From NCBI RefSeq assembly GCF_025060895.1, contig NZ_JANZKV010000146.1, forward strand, positions 123,532 to 166,695: a stretch of DNA of 43,164 bases, written 5' to 3'. Below, piece after piece: positions 1-8,850 of this stretch (its first letter is position 1; every line of letters starts with the position of its first letter). A model generated the notes under the pieces. That model saw nothing but the letters and a program-made list of their open reading frames with translations, was not told where the DNA came from and did not search any database. The DNA comes from Stieleria sedimenti (lineage in GTDB: Bacteria > Planctomycetota > Planctomycetia > Pirellulales > Pirellulaceae). The translations under genes and the position numbers were made by a program.

Positions 1-163
1 GATTGAAGCCCGCACGCGTTGGCGAGGGGCCACGCGGCGCCCCGCGCTCGCGCGTCGCGCCTGGCATGATCACGCTGATTTCGGAACATCGACTAAAACG
101 ACAGCCCGTGAGCGGCCTGCCGCTAACTGATAACGGCGCCGCTGGCGGAATCCAAGATCCCGC

Positions 164-3100
164 TCAATCCACCGGTTGCTGGATCGGTTGGGGCGACTCA
201 CCGAAGGTGTAGATCAAGGTTTCACCATCGATCGTCGCGCGAACGCGTCGCAATTCCGGTTGGGCGGTCAGGAAGGTGGTCAGCCCGGTCGACTGTGGCG
301 AAACGACTCGCTCCAACTGTTCGTGGATCGTTTCGCCATCGGTCAGACGGAGCATGGCAACATCCATTTTGGGCGTTGATTTGTTGATCTCATAAATGGT
401 TTTCGAACGTGCCATCAACACCACGGGCGAACCATACGGCTGGTCGATGGTCATGCCCCAAGGGTCTTGCTCGAAATCCCGCGTCCAACGGATCTCGCCC
501 GATTGCGTCGAGACGGCAATGATCTTGTGGACCGTACGGTGCGTTTCGCCATGCTGGGTCAGCATGTCGCCTTTTTGACGCACGACGGCGTTTGCCGGCA
601 GCACCAGGATCTGGCCGTCCATCCACATCGCGTACATCGATTGAAGTTCCGGCATCTCACCGATCTCGTGACGACACAGTTCGGTCGCCTGCAGAAGGTC
701 CCAAATCACAAGCCGCCCCGTGCTGTCCAACAGCACCAGATAGCGGTCTTGCAAGATGCGTCCGCAACCTCGTCCGGCCGCCTGGGTTAGCGGTTGCTTG
801 ATCAAGGCTTCGATTTCTAAGGCAACTTCGCCACTGAACGGATCCACCAAACGCACGATCGCCGCGGATGATTTCGAATCGACTTCATAGGCCAAGACGT
901 GTTTCCCGCTGGTTGCCCAGACCTTTCCATAATCCCAATCCGCCGAATCGATCTTGCGGCCGTCATACAGGTCGAACTGTGACACCGAGGCGAAGATTCC
1001 TTTGACGTAGGAGACAACGGCGACGCGGTTGTCGTTGACCACGATGTGCCCAATCGTCGGGGCCGACGAATTTCGCCACAGTGTTTCTTTGTCTCTCGTA
1101 TCAACAGCAATCAAGTCACCTGCTTGCAGCACCAGGACGCGATCCCCGAGCACCGGTCCGACGCGGAACTCGCTGATCTGATTGGCCGCACCGGAATTGG
1201 TCGGGTAGGAGAAATTGGAATCTCCGAAGACGGTCGTTTCGATCTTGCGCTGGGTATTGGTTACCCCGTCCGCCCCAAAGTCGCGCGACCATAAGGACGC
1301 TTCGCTGCGCCGACTGCTCTGCATCGCAAACAGATCCACCGCAGAGATGCGCCCCGGACGCTCCAGGATCATCAGCCCGCCGCTGATCTTGGCCTTGCGG
1401 TCCTGAATCCTGGCCGCGCGGAATTCATCCATCGGTAACGGCATCACGTCGCCGTTGGGATTTTGGAACATCACCGAACCGCCGCGGTTGACCACTTTCC
1501 AGCCTTGAAAGGTTTGTCCGCCGTAGAGCGTCGGGTCGACCACCGCTTGCAGAAACGTCGACCGTCCTCCGCCCGGCAGCGATTGCGATTGCCACGACAG
1601 TGAGACCGGCGCGGTGACATCGAGCGTGGGCGTCTGCGCCGCGATCCGGTCTTCGGCGAGTGTCCCCATTTCCTGCAACTTGGCTTTGATATCCGCCGCG
1701 AGATCGGCGGAGTCTTCGTTCGCATCGGGATTCAGAATGGCCTGGCTGACGGCCACGGCATCCTGATGCAGCGCACCTTCGCTGTAGACCTCGCCGAGCG
1801 CGGCGGCACGCCGGGGCGTGTACCGCCACTGTTGCTGGTCAAACAGCCGAGACGGCAAAGTCGGTCCCAGCAACAAGCGTTCGGCCGAAAACAATTCGTC
1901 CTCGGCAACGCGTCGTTTGGCCAGCGAGATGACAAGATCATCGATGCCCAGTGGGCCTAACTGCCCGGTCATGACCGACAACCGTTTGGTGGATTCCAAA
2001 GGCATCGATTCCAAGTGCGTTTTTAATTCTTGTGCAACGGCGTCGAGTTGGTTTTCTTCTTCCGCGATCCGCATCACTTCGGCGGCTCGCGCGGAGACCC
2101 AGCTATCGAGTGCACAACCGCGTGTGGGGTCGCGAAGGATCGCATCCTCTTCATTGCCGACCAGAGAAATGTTGGTCATCACGTCGGAGAATTCCAGCAA
2201 CCGCTTCGTCGCCGTCTGGACGGATCGGTTTCGCAGTGCCGATTGGATTCTCAACGCCAAGAACTCCAAACGTTGGGCCGGAGTATCGATCAACGCATCG
2301 AGATCGTCTTCCAAATCCGAAGGCGGCGTGGGGTTTTCACGCAATTCACCCAGCATGGACGAAATCGACAACATCAGCACGTCATCGCTGTCCGGATCGA
2401 TCTTGCGTGCTTTTTGCAGCACCATCAGTGCTTCTTGACGCTCGCCCCGTTCGCTCAACAGCAGCGCTTTTTGGACGAGCGCGTCCAAGTTGTCCGGGTC
2501 TTCTTGAAGAATCCGTTCGACACGCGGCCCCAGCGTTTTTTTGCCGAGGGCGACGACAAGACGTGTGGGGCTCTGTGAAATGATTTCACCGTCGATGGCG
2601 ATCAAGTTGCCGAGCGGGAATTGGGCCGTCACACGATCGACCAGCGAGCCGTCGTCCAAGGAAATCTCGACCAACTCGTTGCCGCTGGTCGGAACGATGT
2701 AGGAATGGTCACCGAACACGCCCCGGCCGACGATTTGTTGTCCGGCGGAAATCAGGCGTTGGTCGGTCCGCCAGTTCAGACGCCCATTTTCCAGGTCGTG
2801 GCTGACGACTTCACGTGCACTGACCATCAACAGCTGGTCGTCGCGAATGCCGGCAACATAAAACGCGGCCTGTCGGGATTTACTGAAACGCTTTTTGCCA
2901 TCGACCAGTTCAAAGCAGTACAGGTTGTCGGTCGCGGCGGGGGTGACCAGCACACTCAAGCCGCTGGCGGTCGCAACGGAGTTGTGCCAGCGTTGCAGCA
3001 ACTGGTCGGACGACTTCCCCGAACGCGAGTTGAACATGATGCTGCCCATCGCGCGGCGCTGATAGGAATTACCCCAGCGTAGCGTCCGATCGGCCAAATC

Positions 3101-4768
3101 GACCGCGACGGTCGCGCCGGCACCGGTCGGGCAAATCAAGACTCCTTCGTGGTAGCTGGGCGTCGCTCCGGAGATGCGTCGGATCGCATCAAACTGAATC
3201 CCGGCACCCTCGATTGCCACCAGTTGTTGTTGCCACAACAGCTTCCCCGTCGCCGGATCCAGGCTGACCAGCATGATGTCACCGGCGATTTCCGCCATCG
3301 CGTACAAGGCTCCATCGACCGCGATCGGTGCCCCCAAAAAGAAAGCCTGGTTCAGCTCGCTTTCGATGGTCGGGTTTTGGCCCAGACGCCACAACGTCTT
3401 GCCTTCGGTTTCCAATTCCAACGCGACCAAGGTGTTGCGCCCGCCGTCGGCCGTACTCGTGTTGCGAACGCCCATCAGCGGATTGATTTGCAACATTTGA
3501 AACGGCGAGAGGTCGTCGAGCAGATAGACCCGCTCGCCGTCGCTGGTGATTTGCCCGTACGGCAAGTCATTCCACACGCGGCGGCTGAGGCGGTCCGGCG
3601 GATCGGAGGATCCCATCCCGAGCATCGCGTCGTATTGTTCGTTGTCGGCCGAGACGTCGGTTTGAAACCAGGGGTACTGCCAGACGCGTTTTCCGGTTCG
3701 ATAATCCACGCCCCGCAGACGTTCGGTCGTCCGCATCAGCAATTGGTTGCCGACTCGGATCGGTGTCCAGCTGGGCGGAACCAAACGACCGCTGGCCGCC
3801 AATTCTTCTTCCTTCTGCCGTAGCCGTTGTTCTTCTAACGGAGTCGCGGTGGTTTCCAGCATCCAACGGGGCGTCGAAAGCGGCAGCTGGCCGTCGGCGG
3901 TTTCGTTTCGCGAAGCCGATCCTCCCAACAACGGATAGTCGGTCGAACGGCTGATCGAATCGGTTTCGGGCGATTGGTAGTGCCCATCAATCCAGCTCCG
4001 CCAATCGGTCACGGTTTCGGCGGTCTGGCGGTCGCCCCCGTTCCATCGCACGCTGATCGATCCCAGATCACGCGGGATCGTGCGATCGGCCAAGCGACAA
4101 GCAATCGCATGCATCGCCGACACCTCGTCGCCGAGTTGATCGACCGCGTGTCGGCTGGTCACCACATCATCGAGCAGCAACGAGCAAGCCAAGGGATGCC
4201 CCAGGTACAACTCTCGCTGTGCCAAGATCAACGATGCTTGATATCCTGCTGCGGTGTGAAAGTACTTGCGGCGGACGCTGCGGAGAAGTTTCCAATCGCG
4301 TTGCCCGGTCGCTTCGTCGAGCAATTGTTTGGCCAGCGCGCCATAACGAAGCTCGTAGGTGGCAAACGCGTCGCTGGGCAACGCCCCGATCAAATCACGG
4401 CAATGACGCAAAAAGCTCTTGTCCAGCCGCTGTTGGTCGTTGTCTCGGATCTCCAGAAAAAAATCTTGGCCGGCGATCGTCGGATCGTTCGTCGGGTCGA
4501 CGTGGCGTTCGAGCAAGTCGCCCAGAATCACCACCGCGTCACTGTACCTGGCGCCGGCGATCGCCTCCTCGGCGTCCTTCAATTGCTGATTGAGCAATCG
4601 AGGCGGCGGGATGAACCGCGACATGTTTTGATCAAAACCCACCCCGAAGCGGCCTTGTTGGGCCTGGGCACGATCGCCAACGCAAATCGCAAACCACAGC
4701 GACAGCGACAGCGACAGCGCGAAAAACCGAGACGTAAACGGAACGGCGGATGGGGCAGCAAAATTCAT
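164..4768 (-). CDS. Exported PQQ-like beta-propeller / TPR protein (1534 aa)
   Basis: Very large exported protein. From the chosen start the first 37 or so residues form a signal peptide (hydrophobic run FFALSLSLSLWFAICVG, then AQA-QQ). A helical region follows, then a first propeller of PQQ-like repeats at about residues 335-745, with blades of the type 'YRTGKRVWQYPW' and 'LDPATGKLLWQQQL'. A TPR pair lies at about 753-793 ('DALVQKALLLSERGERQEAL'). A second helical region precedes a second propeller from about 1090 to the C-terminus. Inference: a periplasmic or cell-envelope scaffold of the BamB-like fold. No catalytic or quinone-binding residues can be assigned, so it need not bind PQQ. An in-frame start 84 bases upstream (4852) would place 28 non-signal residues in front, so 4768 is preferred. 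It follows adk on the same strand, with a repeat element between them. Confidence 0.85.
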   Translation of the reverse strand: MNFAAPSAVPFTSRFFALSLSLSLWFAICVGDRAQAQQGRFGVGFDQNMSRFIPPPRLLNQQLKDAEEAIAGARYSDAVVILGDLLERHVDPTNDPTIAGQDFFLEIRDNDQQRLDKSFLRHCRDLIGALPSDAFATYELRYGALAKQLLDEATGQRDWKLLRSVRRKYFHTAAGYQASLILAQRELYLGHPLACSLLLDDVVTSRHAVDQLGDEVSAMHAIACRLADRTIPRDLGSISVRWNGGDRQTAETVTDWRSWIDGHYQSPETDSISRSTDYPLLGGSASRNETADGQLPLSTPRWMLETTATPLEEQRLRQKEEELAASGRLVPPSWTPIRVGNQLLMRTTERLRGVDYRTGKRVWQYPWFQTDVSADNEQYDAMLGMGSSDPPDRLSRRVWNDLPYGQITSDGERVYLLDDLSPFQMLQINPLMGVRNTSTADGGRNTLVALELETEGKTLWRLGQNPTIESELNQAFFLGAPIAVDGALYAMAEIAGDIMLVSLDPATGKLLWQQQLVAIEGAGIQFDAIRRISGATPSYHEGVLICPTGAGATVAVDLADRTLRWGNSYQRRAMGSIMFNSRSGKSSDQLLQRWHNSVATASGLSVLVTPAATDNLYCFELVDGKKRFSKSRQAAFYVAGIRDDQLLMVSAREVVSHDLENGRLNWRTDQRLISAGQQIVGRGVFGDHSYIVPTSGNELVEISLDDGSLVDRVTAQFPLGNLIAIDGEIISQSPTRLVVALGKKTLGPRVERILQEDPDNLDALVQKALLLSERGERQEALMVLQKARKIDPDSDDVLMLSISSMLGELRENPTPPSDLEDDLDALIDTPAQRLEFLALRIQSALRNRSVQTATKRLLEFSDVMTNISLVGNEEDAILRDPTRGCALDSWVSARAAEVMRIAEEENQLDAVAQELKTHLESMPLESTKRLSVMTGQLGPLGIDDLVISLAKRRVAEDELFSAERLLLGPTLPSRLFDQQQWRYTPRRAAALGEVYSEGALHQDAVAVSQAILNPDANEDSADLAADIKAKLQEMGTLAEDRIAAQTPTLDVTAPVSLSWQSQSLPGGGRSTFLQAVVDPTLYGGQTFQGWKVVNRGGSVMFQNPNGDVMPLPMDEFRAARIQDRKAKISGGLMILERPGRISAVDLFAMQSSRRSEASLWSRDFGADGVTNTQRKIETTVFGDSNFSYPTNSGAANQISEFRVGPVLGDRVLVLQAGDLIAVDTRDKETLWRNSSAPTIGHIVVNDNRVAVVSYVKGIFASVSQFDLYDGRKIDSADWDYGKVWATSGKHVLAYEVDSKSSAAIVRLVDPFSGEVALEIEALIKQPLTQAAGRGCGRILQDRYLVLLDSTGRLVIWDLLQATELCRHEIGEMPELQSMYAMWMDGQILVLPANAVVRQKGDMLTQHGETHRTVHKIIAVSTQSGEIRWTRDFEQDPWGMTIDQPYGSPVVLMARSKTIYEINKSTPKMDVAMLRLTDGETIHEQLERVVSPQSTGLTTFLTAQPELRRVRATIDGETLIYTFGESPQPIQQPVD

Positions 4769-4918
4769 GTTCAAACGACTTGCGGAGCGGAACAGCGGAG
4801 CCGACGCGGCGAGGCAGTACACCTCAGCCATCATTGTAGCGCCCGAGGGCAAAGAAGGCGCCCACAGCTGACCATTTTATGACGTTGGATCGCGTTGCGA
4901 CGCAAATCCGTTGGGGTT

Positions 4919-4965
4919 TCGCTGCTTCGCAGCGAGCGGGGATCGCCTGAAGGCTGGACACCAAC
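4919..4965 (-). repeat. Dispersed palindromic repeat B, half copy (47 nt)
   Basis: The minus-strand sequence of this stretch matches 37240-37286 (plus strand) at 40 of 47 positions without gaps. It starts GTTGGTGTCCAGCCTT and ends in a small hairpin TCGCTGC-GAA-GCAGCGA. It lies in the 198-base gap between the propeller gene and adk. The second outer arm seen in the other copy is missing here. Confidence 0.75.
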
Positions 4966-4966
4966 C

Positions 4967-5524
4967 TTAGCGGAGCGCATCGCGAATGGCTGTGAACACT
5001 TCGTCCGGTGTCCCCGCGGCGTCGACGTCGACCACGATGCCCCGCCGGCGGTAAAACTCCAAGACCGGTTCGGTTCGATTTCGAAACACCTTCAGCCTGG
5101 TTTGAATCGTTTCGGGGGTGTCGTCGGCGCGTCCTTCCGACTCCGCTCGAGCGAGCAACCGCTGAACCAAAGCGTCTTCTTGAATGATCAGATTGATGAC
5201 CGCGTCGAGCCGCTGATCGCGCTCGGCCAAGAATCCGGTCAGCATCTCCGCCTGGTTCACCGTGCGGGGGAACCCGTCGAACAGGTACCCGTTTTCGCAA
5301 TCGGGTTGTCGAAGCCGGTCGATGATGAATTGCATCATCAAGTCATCGGGCGCCAAGTTGCCACCGTCGATGTAACCGGCGATCAACTCACCGAGCGGTG
5401 AGTCGGTCCGGCAGGCCCGTAGCATTTCACCCGAAGAGATGTGCGGGATCGCCAACTCGCGACTGAGGCGACGGCACTGTGTGCCCTTGCCAGCGCCCGG
5501 TGGACCGATGAAGACGATGCGCAC
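4967..5524 (-). CDS. adk: Adenylate kinase
   Basis: Converts AMP + ATP to 2 ADP in the cytoplasm. It has the N-terminal P-loop GPPGAGKGT (residues 7-15), the AMP-binding stretch SSGEMLR (30-36), the 'FDGFPRT' motif, and 'RADDTPETIQTRL' typical of the LID edge. It is the short-LID form (185 aa) without a cysteine zinc site. The start is taken as GTG at 5524 because the family begins directly with the 'RIVFIGPPGAGKGT' strand. The frame stays open upstream, but that stretch is repeat-derived and has only a TTG. It is the last gene of the ribosomal operon, downstream of secY, the usual order in spc operons. No clear Shine-Dalgarno sequence precedes the GTG. Confidence 0.93.
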   Translation of the reverse strand: MRIVFIGPPGAGKGTQCRRLSRELAIPHISSGEMLRACRTDSPLGELIAGYIDGGNLAPDDLMMQFIIDRLRQPDCENGYLFDGFPRTVNQAEMLTGFLAERDQRLDAVINLIIQEDALVQRLLARAESEGRADDTPETIQTRLKVFRNRTEPVLEFYRRRGIVVDVDAAGTPDEVFTAIRDALR

Positions 5525-5550
5525 TGGATGGTTCGCTTCGAGCAGGGTAA

Positions 5551-5611
5551 GTGGCGTAAGCTTCCAGCTTGCGAGTGTGGAAGGTAATCGCAAGCAGGAT
5601 GCTTACGCCAC
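5551..5611. repeat. Inverted repeat A between secY and adk
   Basis: Two 24-base arms (5551-5574 and 5588-5611) are inverted copies with two mismatches, separated by 13 bases. Each arm reads GTGGCGTAAGC-N-TCC-N-GCTTGCGA. The element fills most of the 93-base gap between the secY stop and the adk start and would form a stable stem-loop in the mRNA. A related single arm occurs at 43098-43122. It lacks a T-run, so it is not a typical intrinsic terminator. Confidence 0.8.
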
Positions 5612-5617
5612 GTTGAT

Positions 5618-7015
5618 TTACACGACCGGGCTGACGCCACCGCCGGCGCCTTCCAACAGGCCGCGGTAGTTCCGCATCACCAGGTGACTGTCGATTTTCT
5701 GAACCAGGTCAAAGGCGACGCTGACCGCGATCAGCAACCCCGTCCCGCCGTAGAATCCGGCGATCGAATACGGCACACCGAGAGAACCGTAAACAATCGT
5801 CGGCACGATTGCGACGATGGAAAGGAACCCCGCACCGACGTACGTGATCCGAACCATGACCTTTTCCAAGTAGTCGGTCGTCCGTTTTCCAGGCCGGTAG
5901 CCGGGAATGAACGTTCCACTGTCCCGCAAGTTGTCCGAGATCTCTTTCGGGTTGAACGTGATCGCGGTCCAGAAGTAGCAGAAAAAGAAGATCAACGCGA
6001 CGTACAGCAGGTTGAAGAAATACGACGCTTGGTCTTGCATGGTCAGACTGACCAAGTTCAACCCCTTGAAGATCGCCCCGCCGGTTTCGAACGCTCCGGC
6101 CATCAGGCCGAAGAACACGCCGGGGATCATCAACAAGCTGCTGGCAAAAATGATCGGCATCACGCCGGCCTGGTTGATCCGCAGCGGCAGGTGTTGTCGG
6201 GTTCCGCCGTAGACCTTGCGGCCGCGGGTGAATTTCGCCGATTGGGTTGGGATTTTACGCTGGCCGAGGGTGATGAAGACCACCCCGACGACCACGCCGA
6301 TGAACAACACGAATAGCAAGATCAACGTTTCGATCCCGACTTGACCCCGGCTCAGTCCTGTCAACTGGGTTTCCATGTTGCGAATCAATTCGTACAGCGC
6401 TTTGGGCATCTGCGCCAGAATGCCGGCCATGATCAACAGGCTGATGCCGTTGCCGATCCCGTGCTCGTCGATTTGTTCGCCGAGCCACATCAGGAACACA
6501 CTGCCGCAGGTCATCACCGCGACGGCGACGAACTGCCAGGGCAAGTACAGGCCTGTGCCGGCTTCGTTTAAGAAGTTGGCGTTGATGTTGCCGCCGCCCG
6601 GTCCACTGGCCGACAGCATGACCGAGACATAAATCCAGCTCTGCACCAGACAGATGCCGACGGTCAGGTAGCGGGTGTATTCGTTGATTTTCTTCTGACC
6701 CGCCTGGCCTTCCTTCTTCAGCTCCGCGAGTGCGGGAACGGTCGTTCCGAGCAGCTGCAGGATGATCGAAGCGGAAATGTAGGGCATGATGCCGAGGCCG
6801 AAGATCGTCAATTGACGAAGATCGCTGGCGGCAAACAAGCTGACTTTTTCCAGGAAATCGGCCGCACCACCGCCGGCCGAGTCGGTCGGGGCGTTGTCCA
6901 CCATCGGCAGCGGGATGTGGAAACCGATCCGATAAATGGCCAGCAAACCCAGTGTCAGGAAGATTTTCTTCCTCAACTCAGGGATGGTGAACATGATTCG
7001 CAGTTTTTCAAGCAT
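5618..7015 (-). CDS. secY: Protein translocase subunit SecY
   Basis: Central pore subunit of the SecYEG translocon in the cytoplasmic membrane (465 aa, a usual length). The N-terminus 'IPELRKKIFLTLGLLAIYRIG' and the plug/TM2 region 'LGIMPYISASIILQLL' are typical. So are 'EQIDEHGIGNGISLLI' in TM4-TM5 and the cytoplasmic loops 'PTQSAKFTRGRKVYGGTRQHLPLRIN' and 'FIPGYRPGKRTTDYLEKVM' (the C5 loop with the conserved arginine). Ten membrane segments can be followed. It lies after rplO and before adk as in most spc operons, but a 222-base gap with a strong hairpin separates it from rplO. Confidence 0.97.
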   Translation of the reverse strand: MLEKLRIMFTIPELRKKIFLTLGLLAIYRIGFHIPLPMVDNAPTDSAGGGAADFLEKVSLFAASDLRQLTIFGLGIMPYISASIILQLLGTTVPALAELKKEGQAGQKKINEYTRYLTVGICLVQSWIYVSVMLSASGPGGGNINANFLNEAGTGLYLPWQFVAVAVMTCGSVFLMWLGEQIDEHGIGNGISLLIMAGILAQMPKALYELIRNMETQLTGLSRGQVGIETLILLFVLFIGVVVGVVFITLGQRKIPTQSAKFTRGRKVYGGTRQHLPLRINQAGVMPIIFASSLLMIPGVFFGLMAGAFETGGAIFKGLNLVSLTMQDQASYFFNLLYVALIFFFCYFWTAITFNPKEISDNLRDSGTFIPGYRPGKRTTDYLEKVMVRITYVGAGFLSIVAIVPTIVYGSLGVPYSIAGFYGGTGLLIAVSVAFDLVQKIDSHLVMRNYRGLLEGAGGGVSPVV

Positions 7016-7126
7016 TCGCTCGATCCGTCTTTCGTTGATTGGGACGCGGCAACTCTGGCGATCGGCCGAATTGATGCCGCCTGCGGAAATTTAGTGTTTT
7101 TGGCGATCCATGGCGAGGGCAACGCC

Positions 7127-7174
7127 CGTTCAAAACAAAACGCCAGTCCGCGGGGGCGACTGACGTTTTGAACG
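7127..7174 (-). terminator. Hairpin between rplO and secY, possible attenuator
   Basis: Two alternative pairings exist. An inner stem of 12 positions (7137-7148 with 7158-7169, one mismatch) is followed on the minus strand by GTTTTGTTTTG, resembling an intrinsic terminator. An outer perfect 10-bp pairing joins 7127-7136 (CGTTCAAAAC) with 7165-7174 and adds a 5-bp inner stem. The two structures share bases and may compete. Whether it stops transcription before secY is inference. Confidence 0.45.
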
Positions 7175-7237
7175 TTTCATTCAGTGGCTCGTTTGTCTCA
7201 AACGAGTGCTCGCTGCGCCGGCCGAGCGACCCATCGA

Positions 7238-7729
7238 TCAGGCTTGATTCAGGGCCGCGACGCGTTCGTCGGGGGTCCGTTTGGGCGCCAATTTGTTGAC
7301 GGTCCCGCCGGCGGCGGTGATTTTTTCTTCGGCCGACTTGCTGAACCGGTGCGCCGACACGGTCAGCTTTTTGGTCAGTTCGCCGTCGCCGAGGATCTTG
7401 ACTTCGTCGAACGTGCCCTTGGCGACATCTTTGGCAGCCATCGCTTCCAAAGTGACTTCGGCACCGTCTTCGAAATGGTCGTTCAGCTTGCCGACGTTAA
7501 CCGCAAACACGGTCACCGCCCAACGGTTGTTGAAGCCGCGTTTGGGAACGCGGCGAAACATCGGCATCGCCCCGCCTTGGAAGCTGGGTTTACGGCTGTA
7601 ACCGCTACGGCTCTTGTGACCCTTGTGACCGCGGGCGGACGTTTTGCCGGTGCCGCTGCCGGGACCACGCCCGATGCGTTTACGTTTGCGGTTCTTTTGA
7701 ATTCCGCGATGGACATCATTCAGGTTCAT
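7238..7729 (-). CDS. rplO: Large ribosomal subunit protein uL15
   Basis: 50S subunit assembly protein, 163 aa. The basic, glycine-rich N-terminal tail '[20 protein letters not shown]' that threads into 23S rRNA is complete, as is the 'RGFNNRW' segment. The C-terminal globular part ends about 15 residues later than in E. coli. It follows rpsE directly, with only 78 bases between, so there is no room for rpmD, which normally sits here. Confidence 0.96.
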   Translation of the reverse strand: MNLNDVHRGIQKNRKRKRIGRGPGSGTGKTSARGHKGHKSRSGYSRKPSFQGGAMPMFRRVPKRGFNNRWAVTVFAVNVGKLNDHFEDGAEVTLEAMAAKDVAKGTFDEVKILGDGELTKKLTVSAHRFSKSAEEKITAAGGTVNKLAPKRTPDERVAALNQA

Positions 7730-7807
7730 AACGAAACCGAGGTAAGCAATGTTGCAAGTTGCGTCGCGGCATGATTCGCTCCGGACGCGTCAATCTTGAG
7801 TATTTTT

Positions 7808-8278
7808 TTAGGACGACAGTTCTTCGACGGTCAACCCACGCAGTGCAGCGGTTTCTTCACGCGTCCGCAGTTGCTTGAGGGCTTCGACGGTGGCTTTGAC
7901 CAGCGTGACCGGGTTATTGGTGCCGTAGGACTTTGTCAAAATGTCGTGGATGCCGCAGGCTTCGCAAACCGCACGCACGGCCTGGCCGGCGATGATCCCG
8001 GTACCAGCCCCGGCGGGGATCAATGTGACCTTTGCGGCACCGAAGCTGCCCCAGACTTGGTGGGGGATGCTGCCTTCGACCAGCGGCACCTTGACCATGT
8101 CACGGGTCGCTTGTTTGGTCGCTTTCTGGACGCTCGGAGGCACTTCGTTTGCCTTTCCGTAACCCCAGCCCACTTTCCCCTGGCCGTCACCGACGACGAC
8201 CATGGCGGCAAAGCTGAAGCGACGACCGCCCTTGACCACAGCTGCACAGCGTTTGATCTTCACCACGCGATCGAGCAA
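7808..8278 (-). CDS. rpsE: Small ribosomal subunit protein uS5
   Basis: 30S protein of the mRNA entry and decoding region. The N-terminal dsRNA-binding-like domain is clear (KGGRRFSFAAMVVVGDG, GWGYGKANEVP), followed by the GTGIIAG...VRAVCEACGIHDI...SYGTNNPVTLVKAT domain. The start is uncertain. TTG at 8278 is the only ATG/GTG/TTG in the frame and would give 156 aa with a very short N-terminus. The frame is open upstream to 8361 without any such codon, encoding SSGSNQNRRRGGKQAEESKD. An ATT at 8347 with GAGG nine bases upstream is a plausible non-standard start, which would give 179 aa. Confidence 0.94.
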   Translation of the reverse strand: MLDRVVKIKRCAAVVKGGRRFSFAAMVVVGDGQGKVGWGYGKANEVPPSVQKATKQATRDMVKVPLVEGSIPHQVWGSFGAAKVTLIPAGAGTGIIAGQAVRAVCEACGIHDILTKSYGTNNPVTLVKATVEALKQLRTREETAALRGLTVEELSS

Positions 8279-8421
8279 GCCGTCATCTTTCGACTCTTCC
8301 GCTTGCTTTCCGCCACGACGACGATTCTGGTTACTTCCGCTACTAATTGTTCCGACCCTCGGTTAGCCGACCCCTCGGGGTGCGGCAAGTTGAATTGGTT
8401 TTCGTAATCTCTGCTTTTCGA

Positions 8422-8790
8422 TTAAAGCACGAGCCCGCTTTCACGGGCGGCGTCTGCGAACGCTTTGACGCGTCCGTGATATTTGTTGTGGCCACGATCC
8501 AGTTTGACTTCCTTGATCCCGGCGGCTTCTGCCTTGGCAGCGATCGCCTTTCCGACTTCGGCGGCACCGTCACAGTTACCACCGACCTTGACCGATTCGC
8601 GGAGGTCCTTGTCGCGGGTGCTGGCGCTGGCCAGGGTTCGTCCGGTGGAATCGTCCACCAGTTGAACCGAAAAGTGCTTCAGGGTGCGTTGCACACACAG
8701 CCGCGGTCGATCCGCGGAGCCACGGAGCACGTTCCGCACGTGGTTGCGTCGACGAACACGTCTCTGTCCGAGTTTCTTGTTTTTGTCCAT
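8422..8790 (-). CDS. rplR: Large ribosomal subunit protein uL18
   Basis: 5S rRNA-binding protein of the central protuberance, 122 aa. Recognisable parts are the basic N-terminus 'QRRVRRRNHVRNVLRG', 'RPRLCVQRTLKHFSVQLVDD' and the C-terminal 'LDRGHNKYHGRVKAFADAARE', the family signature. Start ATG at 8790. It lies between rplF and rpsE as usual. The gap after it (8279-8421) contains the unannotated 5' extension of rpsE. Confidence 0.96.
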   Translation of the reverse strand: MDKNKKLGQRRVRRRNHVRNVLRGSADRPRLCVQRTLKHFSVQLVDDSTGRTLASASTRDKDLRESVKVGGNCDGAAEVGKAIAAKAEAAGIKEVKLDRGHNKYHGRVKAFADAARESGLVL

Positions 8791-8850
8791 TGAAGTGCCG
8801 TCCTGTATCGCGGCCGATTCTTTTCGTTATTTGAAACGGGTCTGACGGGA

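Noticed and set aside
1-163. Possible terminator and short plus-strand open frame at the window start
   Set aside because: A weak GC stem (near 117-150) with a short T-containing stretch on the minus strand is not distinctive, and the open frame has no protein-like features.
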